Below, in pieces: positions 43,800 to 55,900 of a DNA stretch of 64,000 bases. The stretch is from Spirometra erinaceieuropaei (Eukaryota > Platyhelminthes > Cestoda > Diphyllobothriidea > Diphyllobothriidae), in contig CACRXP010000376.1 in the NCBI GenBank assembly GCA_902702965.1, positions 532,054 through 596,053 on the forward strand. Reading direction: 5' to 3'. A program made the position numbers and the translations under genes. Positions within the stretch are counted from its first letter, which is position 1, and each line of letters opens with the position of its first letter. The notes below the pieces were generated by a model, which had not been told where the DNA came from, ran no database searches, and saw only the letters and a list, made by a program, of their open reading frames with translations.

Positions 43800-46224
43800 A
43801 CGTGCAACCGAACTCCAGCAGGCTATTTTTGATGCCGAGAGAAGGATCGAGCTTGCTAGGATAGCGGTAGAGACCGATGAAGAGATGTCCGATGACGACC
43901 GTCAACTCGTGGATTCAGTTGCACATGTCTCGAAATGTTGGAAGCAATGCACACTGAATGAAATTTCTCCTGCAGAGAGTAATCATTGTCTAAGTGAGAA
44001 TGTTGATATGTCCAAAGCAAGTGCTAGGAGTCTGCCAGTTGCCAGTTTAGAACTGCCCAAGGTTGAGTTTTCCTGGTTTTATTGTAACCCGATGCATTAT
44101 TGGAAATGTATATGCCAGTTTGAAGTGTACGTGGAGTAAAAGTGGAAGATGCTGGACAAAGGCTCCTGTACTTGATTCACTATTGCAGAGGCGATGCGAG
44201 AGCTGCAATAGAAGTGTGCGTCATGCTGCCCTCACCGTTGGCTTATTCAAGAGCACGGGAAATCTTGAGCCGCCCATTTTGCCAGCCACGTGTAGTGGCT
44301 CGTTGTCTTCTGGATGGTGTCTTAAGGGAGGCACGCCAAGTTAACCAGACCGCAAAGGCACTTTCAGATTTGTGCATAAAAATGAAAAGTTGTGAAAAAG
44401 CACTCACACAAGTGAACTACGTGTCCGACTTACAGTCGCTGAATGTCCTAGAGCGGATAGTGATCTGTCTACCGTTTTTTATGCAAAGCCAATGGGCTGA
44501 AGTGACTGACAGAATAACTAATGAATGGTAGGGATCCAGGTTTTGCAGACCTCTCAGAATTCGTAAATACTCGAGCTAGGATAGCAAGAAGTCGTTTCGG
44601 ACAAACATCTCGAGGTGGGGATGTCAAGCTCTCTCAAGAGCCCTCTATCGCCACAGCCCAGCATCAAAAACGGGGGAACCCTGACAATTTTGTCATTTCG
44701 AGTGTCAAACCAGATCAACGGCCATGTTGCATATGCCCTTATGCACATGAAGCGGCAAATTGCCCATGTTTACTTTCGATGGGTGTTGCAGATCAGTGAA
44801 ATTGTCTGTGAGAACACAAAGAGTGTTTTGTTTGTCTTGGGAATACGAATTTTGTCAAGGTATGCTGCTTCAGAGAAATTTGTGACCAGTCCGGGTAAGC
44901 AAAACGACATCATACTCTTTTGCATGTAATGTCATCGGAAAACAATCAACGAACATTACATTATGAAGGGCATTGTCCTCTGACTGGAATTACGTATGTA
45001 CCATCGCGACCGGGAGTTATTCCTGTCAAGTTGGCAACTCCAACAGGAAATTTCGAAACTTACGCATTTTTGGACAGTGGCGCAGATGTCACTCTGATTA
45101 AATGAGAGTTTCTTGTCGGAAATGGAGTGTTCACAACGCCAAGGACATTGACAATAAACACCTTAAGTGATTCAATCAAATGCAACTCGGAAGTCGGAAG
45201 TCTAAGGGTGCTGCCCATGAATGCAACCGAGTCAGTTGAGATTGAAATGGTTTTAGTGGCTGAAGACTTGCCATTCCGTGCAGAATCGTCAATTTAAAGG
45301 ATGGCCTCTTCGTGGCAACACCTGAACGGTATAATGTTAGACGAGCTCATTGATTACGAGGATGGCATACTCATTGGGAATGATATCGCGAAATCTCATT
45401 GGGAACTTGACCAACGTCTGGGTGGCAAGAGGGAACCGTTCGTCGTGAAAACACTGTTGGGCTGGACGCTGCTTGGATCTTCACGTGGCAGGCTAAAACA
45501 GAGCGCTGTCTGTCACTGCATTGTAAATCAAGAAAAGGATGTGACACACAATATTTAGAAGCTATACGACTCGGAGTTTTCGGACACTTCAACAACGACT
45601 GCGAGTCACTCACTGGAGGATAAACGGGCAGTAGCTTTTGTGCGATCCTCCGTTGCACTCATAAAAGGGCAGTACCAGCTGTCACTCCCTTGGCGAAACA
45701 ATACGCTGAATTTTCCGGACAATTTTCAGTTGGCGCGCAAATTACTAATCTGTTTCAAGAGTAATTTGGGTGGAGAGCCCAAATTACTTCTGAAATATGA
45801 GCAAAAACTCTGTTCGTACGTAGAGAATGGATACATCGAGCAAGCTGGTGGCAGCAAAATTTTTCCAGTTCCGAGACAATGGTACTTACCTCACCACCCC
45901 GTTGTCAATCACCCGAGACCAAAAAACCCGTGTTGTAATTGGCTGTGTTGCCAATTGCCAGAGCGTATCTCTGAATGGCAATATATACCAAGGAGCTGAC
46001 CTAAACGCTAAGTTAGAAAGTGTGCTGTTGGGTTTCCGACTTGAGCTTCTTACAATGACAAGGGATATAGAGGAAATGTTCCTGTAAGTGAGAGTGGACC
46101 CGATTGATCTACCTGCTCTGAAATTTTTGTTGTGGGAAAATGACGAGCTTGAAAGAGAGGCAGTTGAGTCTTAGTGGACATCTCACCCATTCGGATTGAC
46201 TTCTTCGCCTTTTATGCCACCTCT
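43800..46224 (+). mobile_element. BEL/Pao LTR retrotransposon remnant (gag-protease-RT start)
   Basis: Frames in order give a gag-like region (43885-44540), a Cys/His-rich zinc segment with CCICPYAHEAANCPCLL (about 44725-44785), the protease YAFLDSGADVTLIK (45060-45103), GILIGNDIAKSHWELDQRLGG (about 45370-45430), TLLGWTLLGSSRG, and the Pao-type region before the RT. The start of the RT is RVDPIDLPALKFLLW (about 46090). The ELDQRLGG...TLLGW block is diagnostic of Pao/BEL polyproteins. Several stops and frameshifts interrupt it. It ends abruptly at about 46224, where a PLE fragment in the opposite orientation begins. RT core, RNase H and integrase are missing. Confidence 0.85.
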
Positions 46225-46750
46225 GCCTCAGCCATGAGTCCTGAAATTGACGAACCCATTGACGTGCCCTTTACTTATTCGTAGATTGTTCCGTCGAACC
46301 TAAAGTACGTCTTCAGACAGAATTTCGGGAGTCGGATGATCTGGGCGTGTCCGAGGCGATTCGTCGTTTCATTGTATTTCCCTCATAGGAGTAGTTTGAT
46401 GGCCTCGACTGCCTGGTCCTGTGGAATAGAAGTAAAAAGTGACGTGACATCAAAGGATACCATGACGTCGCTTGGTATGATACTTATCCTTTTTAGCTTC
46501 TCCAAAAATTGTGTTGACGAACGGACTGTGGTAATCAAATCGGAGGCTAGAGATTTGAGACGTCGAAATAGCCACTCCTCCAGTCCGTAATGGTACATTT
46601 GCAGTACGTTACTTTCGGGAAGGATGAACGAAAGACGTTTTGTCGTAGTTTATGTGGAATGCATGCATCCGCAGATCCGTAACCCGTGTAAAAACAGTTC
46701 GATTTAACGAATGTTAACGTAGCACGCTGATTTTGCGACGGTTCCGACAA
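46225..46750 (-). pseudogene. Penelope-like RT fragment inserted in the Pao element
   Basis: On the minus strand the frame at 46598-46383 reads LEEWLFRRLKSLASDLITTV, then IPSDVMVSFDVTSLFTSIP, followed in a shifted frame by YE-VKGTSMGSSISGLMAE to about 46224. These are the same RT blocks as in the PLE at 27.6 kb but from a different PLE family. It is truncated at both ends. Confidence 0.75.
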
Positions 46751-47499
46751 CCAAAACAGTACTCAAACAAGTGCGGTAAGTTAGTATTCCCACGGATGCC
46801 CTTGTACTATTTAAAGTGATGTCTTCGAAGGATGCTAAAACAACGTAAAAACTCTTCTATAGCGTACGCTTGTAGAACAAACAGAAAACCCTGTTTTTTC
46901 CAAAAATTAACCATCTTTCCTAGTAAACACGACAGCGAGTATGATAAAATTTTATTTTCTAATTTCTGTTTAGACATTAAATATTGCTTAACCGTTTTAC
47001 TATGGAAAATGTAACCATATTTCCTGACGCATACGAGACCCTAGTGGATGATTTTATTTCCTTTGTAAATACCAACGTGTCAGCGTCCACCGTATATTTT
47101 TTTCCAACCGCACCGAAATAAAGGGAATGTCGAAACGGAGCAGAAACCTATCAAAGCCAAGGATGATTTAAATTAATGCGTGCACTAGCCGCACAGAGAA
47201 GAAAACTGGCTGTCACCCTGTCGTGGAGCCAATACTTACTTCAAAGGGCCAAGTGCAGTTTCTGGCACTCAAAATTTAGGGAGTCCCGGTGCGTTTAAAA
47301 AAAACCACAAACGGCCATCTGACATTTCGATCATCACGAACGATGATATCCACCTCGTCCTGCACATCAGGGTAGGCGTGTGGCAGTCTGTTCATGCGAT
47401 CGTGTGCACGTCCGCCTCTTTGCGTCGTCCTTCCACCCGTCCCACGCCCTTCGTAAATTTGCTGCTGGAAACGTTCACGACTTGGCACCAGTTTGTCAG
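46751..47499. other. Unannotated stretch
   Basis: No supported gene. The start may contain more PLE sequence. Confidence 0.35.
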
Positions 47500-47970
47500 A
47501 GTCCGGATTAAATTGCCGCTACTTCATAGATGAGTGTTTGCAGGCGGACACGGCTTAGACAAAGACATGGACGCTCGGTGCCGGGGCTCAACAACCCTAA
47601 CGCCACAGGTACTTGCCCGATGAGAACGCTAACTGCAACTGTTTGTTGTTCTCCCTGTACACTCTCAGCCTATGTAAATGTTTGACCATGTTATTGCATT
47701 CATTGCCTTCTGATTTGGGAACCTTTCATTTGCCGACCATTCTATCGCAACAATTGGCGATACCTTCCGAACACCAGAATTCTTCCTTTACAATCTTTGT
47801 AATGATCAGGCGTTGATAGTGAACGCATTTTCACTAGAAGCGCAGCATATTTTGACACCGGCTTCCGCTATTCTTTCAGCTGCCCAACTCAGCCAGATGA
47901 CCGAACGGTTGATGGAGATGCATTTCCAATAGAAGCGAAGAGACGAGTCCCAGGAAGCAGCCTTGAAGAA

Positions 47971-48137
47971 GGAGGCACGATCGCCGGGACAAGAGCTTTA
48001 TTAGCCTGACGTTTCGGATTCCTACTCGAAGCCATCAACAGAGACAAAAGGAGATAAGGGTGCTTCATGCATAAGGGGCTGCAGTATTTATAGGATGCAG
48101 TAGCTGGTAAAGCTCTTGTCCCAGCGATCGTGTCTCC
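47971..48137. mobile_element. PLE terminal fragment with inverted arms and hammerhead-like remnant
   Basis: Arms 47971-48000 and 48108-48137 are inverted repeats of 30 bp with two mismatches, enclosing 107 bp. On the minus strand at 48042-48004 is CTGTTGA, a GGCTTC/GAATCC hairpin, GAAACGTC and AGGC. This aligns with the hammerhead-like motif of the PLE at 26315-26365. The core A of CUGANGA is T here, so it is probably dead. Confidence 0.5.
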
Positions 48138-48354
48138 TTTTTTAAGGAGATTCGTTTTTCCGCCAAGCTCTCTCACTTTCCGCTACCTCTGCTTCTCTAC
48201 TGTCCCCTATCTTGAACTCGGGGCAACGGATGACGCATATCGCACAAGACATAGCCTCTCTTAGGGAGTAGGCAGCCTCCCTGTTGTCTCGGAGCGAATC
48301 GATGTCATCCACCCGACAAGTCCAGCATATTCCTTCATCTCGACACAACACAAT

Positions 48355-48830
48355 TGTCACTTGCTGGCATAATATCACTCTCAGTGACAAAACTCGTCGC
48401 TGCAACTTTTCTTGTTTTTACCCAGAATTAAAGACGATTATTGAAACAGGTCGGCCCCAAGATCAGTGCAGCAAATTTCTCTGGCTCCTCCGGCTCTGGT
48501 CACAAATTCCACGCCTGCAACGGCCTGTCTCTTAGACGTTTTCTCGTAGACACCCGAGTCCACGTCAGTGTGCCCACCCCAATTCGGCCGACCGCAGTTG
48601 CCCCAACCCTGGCCTTCCTCTCCAATTTGTCAACTGTGCACCTCATTCCCACGTTTGACAGCCCGTTCCCCACCCTGAACATCTGCTGTTGTCGTTCGTT
48701 CTCCTAGATCTTTATGATTACCGATATCCCTCATATAATCCTTGACTCGGACTTTCTAGCCGAGTTTGATCTCCTCGTGGACTGCGGGTGTATCCGACTG
48801 CTCAACCGTACCACTGGCCTGTCCGTTCGC
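48355..48830 (+). pseudogene. Gypsy element 2 gag zinc motif and protease
   Basis: A CWHNITLSDKTRRCNFSC segment (about 48362-48415) matches the Cys-His-Cys-Cys gag motif seen in element 1. After a frameshift, ANFSGSSGSGHKFHACNGLS leads into RRFLVDTRVHVSVPTP, a protease whose D-T-G has become D-T-R. The ILDSDFLAEFDLLVDCG block (about 48735-48785) ends the domain. Confidence 0.75.
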
Positions 48831-49127
48831 TGGTTGACTTCCTTCACAACCCCTGCTACTTATCTGTCCTCTGTTTAGATATAACTTGCCCTTATCGAGA
48901 TGTCCTCTTCCAACGCTCGAACTTCACCAGCCACCATTTCCGCGGTTCCGAGGCCCAAGAAGGTGTTGGGCACCACATTTGTACCCGAGGCCCTCCTGTG
49001 TTCGCTCGGTTCAGACAGCTGGCGACGACCTGTCTGCAGGTTGTGAGAGCGGCGTTTGAATAAATGTTGCAACTGGACATCGTTCGACCACCCGAGAGCC
49101 CCCGGGTGTCCCCTCAGCACACGAGGG

Positions 49128-49622
49128 TGTAACGGCTGAACGGTGATGGGGTATTCTCAGTGTGCCACAACTTCAGGCCATATCCCAAGTTGTAAGAAAC
49201 AGGACGCCAGTTGGAGAGAAGATTTTATTTATTCTGTACAGAAGGATAGGGGAAAGTTGGCAACTGGACGAGGGTGCGTCCGACGCCGCGGAGGCGGCGT
49301 CCGCGAGAGCGACGAGTCGTGTGTCGCCGAAGGTCGCCGCTGCAAAAGTTTCGTGGCAGATTGTTTACGCTAGTGGCCTGGACTGTCCGCCTGTGTTACC
49401 AATTAGCGAGAGGAGTTGCGTTACTTGACCCCGAACCCACGCGAGGGTAGGGACAAGCCTCGCATGGTGAAGGCAGAAAATCGACCAGATGCGTGGTTCA
49501 GACAGTGAATTGGAACGAAACAGATCGAAGCCGGGCAGACGTTTGTGCTATAGCAGACTATCGCTAGGACGTAAATGCAGGCGCTAGCGAGAGGCGCGAC
49601 GTTGCCATTATGGCTGCCCACA
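49128..49622 (+). mobile_element. Solo LTR inserted in gypsy element 2
   Basis: 495 bp, TGTAACGG... to ...GCCCACA, flanked by AGGG on both sides (49124-49127 and 49623-49626), a perfect 4-bp target duplication. It lies in the reverse transcriptase start of gypsy element 2. Removing it with one AGGG rejoins the host reading frame between the SPQHTR and DWRPCGDYR blocks. It is homologous to 16635-17132. Confidence 0.88.
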
Positions 49623-50760
49623 AGGGCCAAGGCGAATTCAGTGGATTGGCGACCCTGTGGCGACTACCGACTCCTCAAAAACGCCAATATTCCCGATCGA
49701 TACCCAGTAACTCATTTTCAAGATATCGTCGGAGTCCTTTTCGACAAAACGGTTTTCTCGAAGACCTGTCAGGTGTGCATCTTCCATCAGGTACCTTTCG
49801 CCCTAGAGGATATTCCAACAATTGTCATCACTTATCCCTCTGGCCGATTCGAATTCATTCACACTCCCTCCGGCCCTCCCAATGCCATCAACACGTTCCA
49901 GAGGCTCATCGGCCACTTTCCTCATCGAAACTTTTCTTAAATGGTTGGCTGTTTGTGTATGCCGATGTCGATGGTAGTTTATCGGAATGCTGAAGAACAT
50001 AAGGAGTACCTTGCCTTGGTGTTTGACAGACTCGGTAAGTATGGCGTCATTATTAAACATTCAAGTACCTTTTTAGCGTTTCTTCTCTTAAATTCCTTGG
50101 TCACGACGTTGACCCCGGAAAATTTGCTAAATCTACCGACCAAGGTCGATGCAATTAAAAATTTCCCTCCATCAATCTTACAACATCAGCTGCAACGCTT
50201 TCTTAACAAAATGCATTTCTGTCGCTAGTTCATACCAAAATATACTTATCTCAGCTCAGGAACATGCTTTCTGGTTCCAAGAGTCCCCTCAAGCTTTGCG
50301 GTGTGGTACAGACTACTTGTAGGGAAATCAAGCCTTCCTGGCTGGTGTTACCCCGATGACGCATTCTCCTCCCAAGGCTCCTCTGTCCCTGACGGTTGCC
50401 CCCTCGACTCTAGCCGTAGGCGCAGTTCTTCAACAACACCTTGCTGATTCGACCCGGTCATTACCTATCTTCTCTAAATACTCTCGTCGACTGATTTTTT
50501 CACAGTACCCTTGGCCGGAAACCACTTGTCATTTACTTGACCGTTAAGCATTTCCGCCAATCACCTGAAGGTCAAGATCTCATCATTCTCATGGATCGTA
50601 AGCTGCTGACGTTTGCTTTTCGATCCCTCTCTGGCAGATATGATCCACGAAAGATTACCCACCTGGAATACATCTCACAATTCCCCACCGATATCCTCTG
50701 CATTTATGAAACGAAGAATGGGGTGGTTGACGCGCTTTCCTGACCTTCTCGTTTCACACC
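49623..50760 (+). pseudogene. Gypsy element 2 reverse transcriptase and RNase H
   Basis: DWRPCGDYRLLKNANIPDRY, then VITYPSGRFEFIHTPSGPPN (decayed TPFGLFEFxRMPFGL), FVYADVDGSL in place of the catalytic VYVDDxL (second Asp lost), and LGKYGVIIKHS. RNase H follows with KHFRQSPEGQDLIILMDRK, LTFAF and ending ETKNGVVDALS at about 50743. Catalytic loss and shifts make it non-functional. Confidence 0.85.
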
Positions 50761-52050
50761 CCACCTCTCAAATGCGATCGACGTTACTTTTGTGGCGGCT
50801 GAGCAGCCATGCGTCGCTTGATCTGTCAGCGAGTTCCTTAATGGGCTCCAGCGCGTAGGCGTCCCTATAACTATCGGCATTCACACAACCCTTTTATGAT
50901 ATTTCGACTCCTCATCGACCATTCGTGTCCATCTTCATGCTTAGGGCTGTGTTTTAACATTTCCATGGACTCTCCCACCCTAGGGTTCGACCCTCGCGAA
51001 AAATTGCCAAAAAAGGCTCGTCGTGTCTTCCATGAACAAGGATGTCGGAACCTGGGCATAGTCGGCGGAACAAGATGAGGCACCACAACAGGCCTCTACC
51101 AAACGCACTTGTCAGTCCTGACTTACGGTTCAGACATGTTAATCTGGATGTCGTAAGTCACTTGCCTCCGCCCAATGGCCTCATTCATTTCCTTACCTGC
51201 GCCGACTCTTACATCCGCTGGCCGAAGCCACTCTTCTTCCGAACGTGGAGGTAGACAAAATCGTCAAGCTTCTCGTCAGACGTTTAGTTGTCATGTTTAG
51301 TGCCCCGTCAACGGTAACGACTTATTGAGGCGTCCAGTTCTAATCAACTCTCTTCCAAGCTTTTCTGGGCTTTACGCGCTCTCGTGGGATGGCTTACCAC
51401 CCAGGAGGCAATGGCATGGTTGAACGTGAACGAGACTCATGAAAACTCCACACATCGTCTATGGAAATTTATGCGTTCGTTCTCTCGGCTCTGCCTTGAA
51501 ATTCAGCGACCGAGTCGTATTTAGAGAAAGACCCAGCCGAGAAGCCTATATGTATATATACATATATGCTGTGGCCGTGTGGGTAAGCTGCTGGAATCAC
51601 CATATGAAGGACGGTTCCGGACACTCTCACGCACTAACAAGACCTGCCATATCGTTCGCGATGACGGGGTTGATGTGATAAACATTGATGGGGTCGTGGC
51701 CCCTGTCGCGGAGGAGCCGCCTGACCAGCGTCGGGGACAAAGTTGTGCTAACACCCTATCCCACGTTCTTCCATTTCTACTACTTGCTCATCCCCCACTC
51801 GCTTCCCCTCCATCCCGTCTACCTCACTTCCTGCAGCTCTGCTGCAACATAAGCAGTTCTCTGATTAAACCCCACGTCCACCACAGTAGCACGCGCTTNN
51901 NNNNNNNNNNNNNNNNNNNNNNNNNNNNNNNNNNNNNNNNNNNNNNNNNNNNNNNNNNNNNNNNNNNNNNNNNNNNNNNNNNNNNNNNNNNNNNNNNNNN
52001 NNNNNNCCGCGTTCATTTTCCTGACCGTGTGGTCAATCATATTTTTTAGA
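50761..52050 (+). pseudogene. Gypsy element 2 integrase and C-terminus (contains assembly gap)
   Basis: The core domain has LRFRHVNLDVVSHLPPPNGL and FLTCADSYIRWPKPLFF, then a Gly/Tyr-rich region in another frame. A TA-rich microsatellite (about 51545-51570) sits in the integrase tail. LLESPYEGRFRTLSRTNKTC and a Pro/Ser-rich linker follow before the N gap. After it the frame ends VHFPDRVVNHIF, the C-terminal signature shared with element 1. Confidence 0.8.
51899..52006. other. Assembly gap (108 N)
   Basis: Undetermined bases; the true length may differ. It lies in the low-complexity tail of gypsy element 2. Confidence 1.
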
Positions 52051-52400
52051 CATGAACAAATCCTTCGAATTTTCTAAACGCCGCCTTCGGTCTAGGCGAA
52101 GGATACTTCCGCGTACGTTTCTCGCTTTCGGCGCGCCTAATACGCGTGACTCAATTCCCGGCTTGTGACGCCGTGACGGCAATAGATATTTTTTCGTCCC
52201 TTATTGGCCTTAGAAGGACAAATTTCGGGGTCATGCAACTCGACTGGCTCTTGCCTGATGAGAACGCCATTTGTAATTCCTTGTGATCTTGCGCGTGCAC
52301 CCTCGGCCATAGCAAAAGATCGCCCACCTATCTGTTTTCCTGCCTTTGATTTGGGAACCTTCAAGTTGTGGACCACGGAACCTCGGAAAAACTACAATTT

Positions 52401-52929
52401 CGGAAGACCAGACTGGGTGTGTGAAAGTCCTCCTTCACTTTTACGGCGGTCAAAGCAGATGTTATGGTCTAGTAATTCATAGAAAGCTTTAAAAATAACC
52501 TTGGTATGGTTGTGTTCGAAAATGATTCTGAGTAATGAGAAAATGCATTTAATCCTAGAGACTTGAGTTCAAACTTTAATATTCGCACGATCCTCTTTAG
52601 ACTACCCCAGCCAACATGGTTTCTCTGCAAATTGCATTTAGTTTATTTTGCACATAGGGTACTAGAAGTCCACCACCTATTTCATTTGATAAACAAAACT
52701 GAGCTTAACTATCAGAATTTATTGCCTAGCGCTTTTGATTTGTGATCAGTGATTTTGAGAATAGCAACCTGTCAAGAGAAATAGGAGAAAGCCAATTTAC
52801 CAGCTTTTTTACCATGCAAACATAGCCATTTTTAGGAAAACTACACAAATTATTGGGGAATGTACAATGGACTTTGTTTGAATATGCTAATTGTGCAGTC
52901 TGTTCACTTTCGATTTTCTCTTCTGCGTG
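52401..52929. other. Upstream region of the SR protein gene
   Basis: AT-rich sequence that should contain the promoter and 5' UTR of the downstream gene; no element is clear enough to call. Confidence 0.4.
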
Positions 52930-55900
52930 ATGCCAAGGTCTGACCGACAGGCCGAGGGTTACCGTATTTTCATCGGTGGCGTGGATCCCCGGGTCGGGAA
53001 AGTTGAGTTGGAAAGAGAGTTTGACCGTTTTGGACCCATTGTCGACGTGTGGGTTGCGCGCAATCCTCCGGGTTTTGCCTTTATTGTTTACAAATACTTG
53101 GAGGATGCAGAGAAAGCCATTAGGAGAATGGACAGGAGGTCAGTCGTGTACTTGTTAGTTTACCTTTGTAGCAGTCCCTTCGGTTCGCGACTGAGAGTGG
53201 AGCATGCCGCGAATTCCCTGAAGTTCAAACTCGAACCGTAAGTCCGCCGTCTTGTTCCGCCCCGCTTAGGTGTAGCTTCAGCCACGTCATTTATTTGGGT
53301 GTTCAAACAGCAGGGAAGTCCGTGAAAGCATCTAATGTAGACTTCCACGCATACTATTTGCTCATGTGTGGTAAAGTTGCACTAGTCCCTGTCTAGCCCT
53401 GCACTGGTAGCTCAGATTTGCACGCTTGTACAGCTAGTGGTCGTACTGACTGACTGCGCAAACAACTTGACTTTACTGCCACGTCCTCGCCACTGACGCG
53501 GAGTGCATGTGGAGTGTGTCCGCGGGGACTAACGGCAAGTTAGCCAATTAAGAAACCAGCCAGAAATTAACCGTACGGGCTGGACCCGCTCGAGTGTGGT
53601 GTAATCCGGCATTTTTGACGTTGTACGGCCAGACGCACCCATGGGTCTTGAGGACCGTGCTGTCATTGCACGCAATTGTTTTCGACCAAGTCTGGTCGAC
53701 TCAAACCGCTCAGATGTCCATTTCGGCAACTGCGCGTCGTACTGTAGGACAGCATAGATGTACCTATTGTCAGCTGTCGCCTGCAGGCTGACATCAGCCG
53801 GACTTCGTAACTATTCTGTTTTCGAATTAATAAAGATCAGGGTTTTTATGTTTTTGATTTGACACCTTGAATTAGTAGGCCAGTTTCTTCGACGACGCGT
53901 ACCACTATGCCCTTGGTCAGCCTGACGTGTGTCGTCTGTCTAGTCCCTGAAGTCATCGCGTTGTTCACTAGTAGCTGTGTAAATATACTAGCAAGCTTTT
54001 ACACAGTTGTCCTCAGGCTTCTTTGTGTTTCAAGCGCCGAGTGGCCGATTAGAATTATTTTTTTCAACGAGGTCTTTTCCCGACACCCAAGGCATGCAAA
54101 CACACCAATGTGGGGGGTTTGGTTGGATGGCCGCAGCGTGTGCTTGTCCTTTGAGCTGTGGAAAGTGCCTCCGGAGTTGGCGAGAACTGTGCATGTCTGA
54201 CAGGTTGGCAGTAGGCTGGGATTTACAATTTAGGACACCAAACGCCCTAGCCACAGCTCGAGATCAACTACATCTTTATTCGACGTGGAGTTTAGCCATT
54301 GAATTTGACTTGTGGGCGTTCTGTAATGCCTTTTTAATTACGATTCTAGTTTTTAAATCGGGTCAATTGTGCCCCTTATTAATATTTTTAACAATCTCAC
54401 CGTGTTACTCCATGCGCTTTTTACGCACCTACCTCGCGTGGCGCAACCGGTGAATCCACCCTCCTCGCTTCATTGGAATCACACCTCCTAGAAAAAATCA
54501 CCTAGGTCCATCGTCAATCGTCGAAACTATCGGCTCTTCTATCTACCCTTCCCTCCGACTCGCTTTTGGTTTTCCTCATTTCCAGTCTCCATACGCCTTC
54601 ATAATCTCAAATCGTCGGTTTCAGTCAAATAATCATCTTTTTTCTTCGAGTTAGGGATGGTGAGTTTCATTGCTGGTTTAATTTTACTGGAGGAAGGTGA
54701 ACGCTACTGCTGCTATCTCATTATGGGTGCGAACCACACCCGTTAAAACCTGTGGTGGATTTTTTTCGACTCGGCTTTGGTTAACATCCTCGAAGCCGAG
54801 AGATCAGGTAGACCAATACGTCAGCTTGGGAATGCTTAGTTTGTGCAGCGACCCAGGCCGCTTTCCGAGTGGCAAGCTGAGGCGCTATGGAATGGACCAT
54901 ACTAGTGCACCCAGACCAGCGGTTCTCAACGGTAGCAAAAGTACACGTAACCCTATATGTTCTGAACAGGTGCTCTTTTGTGTCGGCTCGCTGGGATGGC
55001 AAGGTGGCCAACTCAAGGTATGGGCGGCCAGAGTGAAAACTGGCTTCGGACACATCTGTGACCCGGCTGTCTTCGTCGTGCGGGGCCGTCATGGCAACCT
55101 GCTACTGATCGAGTCCAATGGAAGACCACCTTTACTGATGCCGTTGGCCTGAAGCGTGAAACCGTCCAATGAGTGATGGCGAACTACGTTACAAGTGGTT
55201 GTAATCGATTGCCAGCCCCAGATGTCGAGCTCGTTGACCTGGGCCTCTAGTAATCCGTTGATACGCGCCAGACCTTCCTCGCTTTTCGGGGTTATTAACG
55301 TTGCAAATCAGATGAATCGGAGTTACCGTTCGCATGTGTAGGCCTTGGGACATATTAGGAATCCCAGGACGCTATTCTTTCAACCGCATCTATTTGGCGC
55401 GAGGCTAGTCATTGTGCCGACGCTTGGTGTACCAAAACCTATCCAGGTGTATCTGCCACATTAGTTTAATTCGGTTTCATTTGATGCTTTAGACGCCGTG
55501 ACCGTCCACGATCACGTTCAAGAAGTCGGCGGAGACGAAGTCCATCTCCGAGACGACGAAGGTCCCCGGCTCACCGCAGGCGTTCACCGTCTGGTTCCAG
55601 ACGACGCGATCGAAGGTAGTTCTTTGTTATTACTTTGTTTTTAAATGCTTTTGTTAGGTAATTTTGATTTCGTATCATCAGGTTTTTCTGTGATTTTTGG
55701 CTTTCGGGTACTCGGAGTTTGTCGATGCTTTGCCTGACCATTTTAGTGAAAGCCGCGAAAGGAAATACCGCCGTTCGCCTTCCAGCCCGAAAACTAAACG
55801 GAAGCCAACTTCCCGACGACGTTCTTCTAGATCTGTTTCGCGCTCCAGTTCAAAGCGAAAGTCTCCGACCCGAGATTCTCGTCGATCCCGTGATGGGTCG

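Larger units (their letters stand above)
47500..52400 (+). mobile_element. Ty3/gypsy LTR retrotransposon 2 (CsRn1-like), nested insertions
   Basis: A second gypsy element of the same general group. Weakly similar end segments (about 47600-47740 and 52240-52370, sharing GATGAGAACGC and GATTTGGGAACCTT) may be its decayed LTRs. Between them lie a gag start (about 47820-47930), a PLE fragment (47971-48137), a gag CHCC motif, a protease (48400-48830), a solo LTR (49128-49622), then RT, RNase H and integrase (49623-51500) and a C-terminal VHFPDR motif after an N gap. Frames are broken many times. Confidence 0.75.

Noticed and set aside
47276..47488. A 70-codon Arg/Gly-rich minus-strand frame
   Set aside because: No motif, no splice context, and surrounded by retroelement debris.
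54697..55152. A 151-codon frame in the SR gene intron
   Set aside because: No domain, splice sites or family resemblance; probably repeat-derived.
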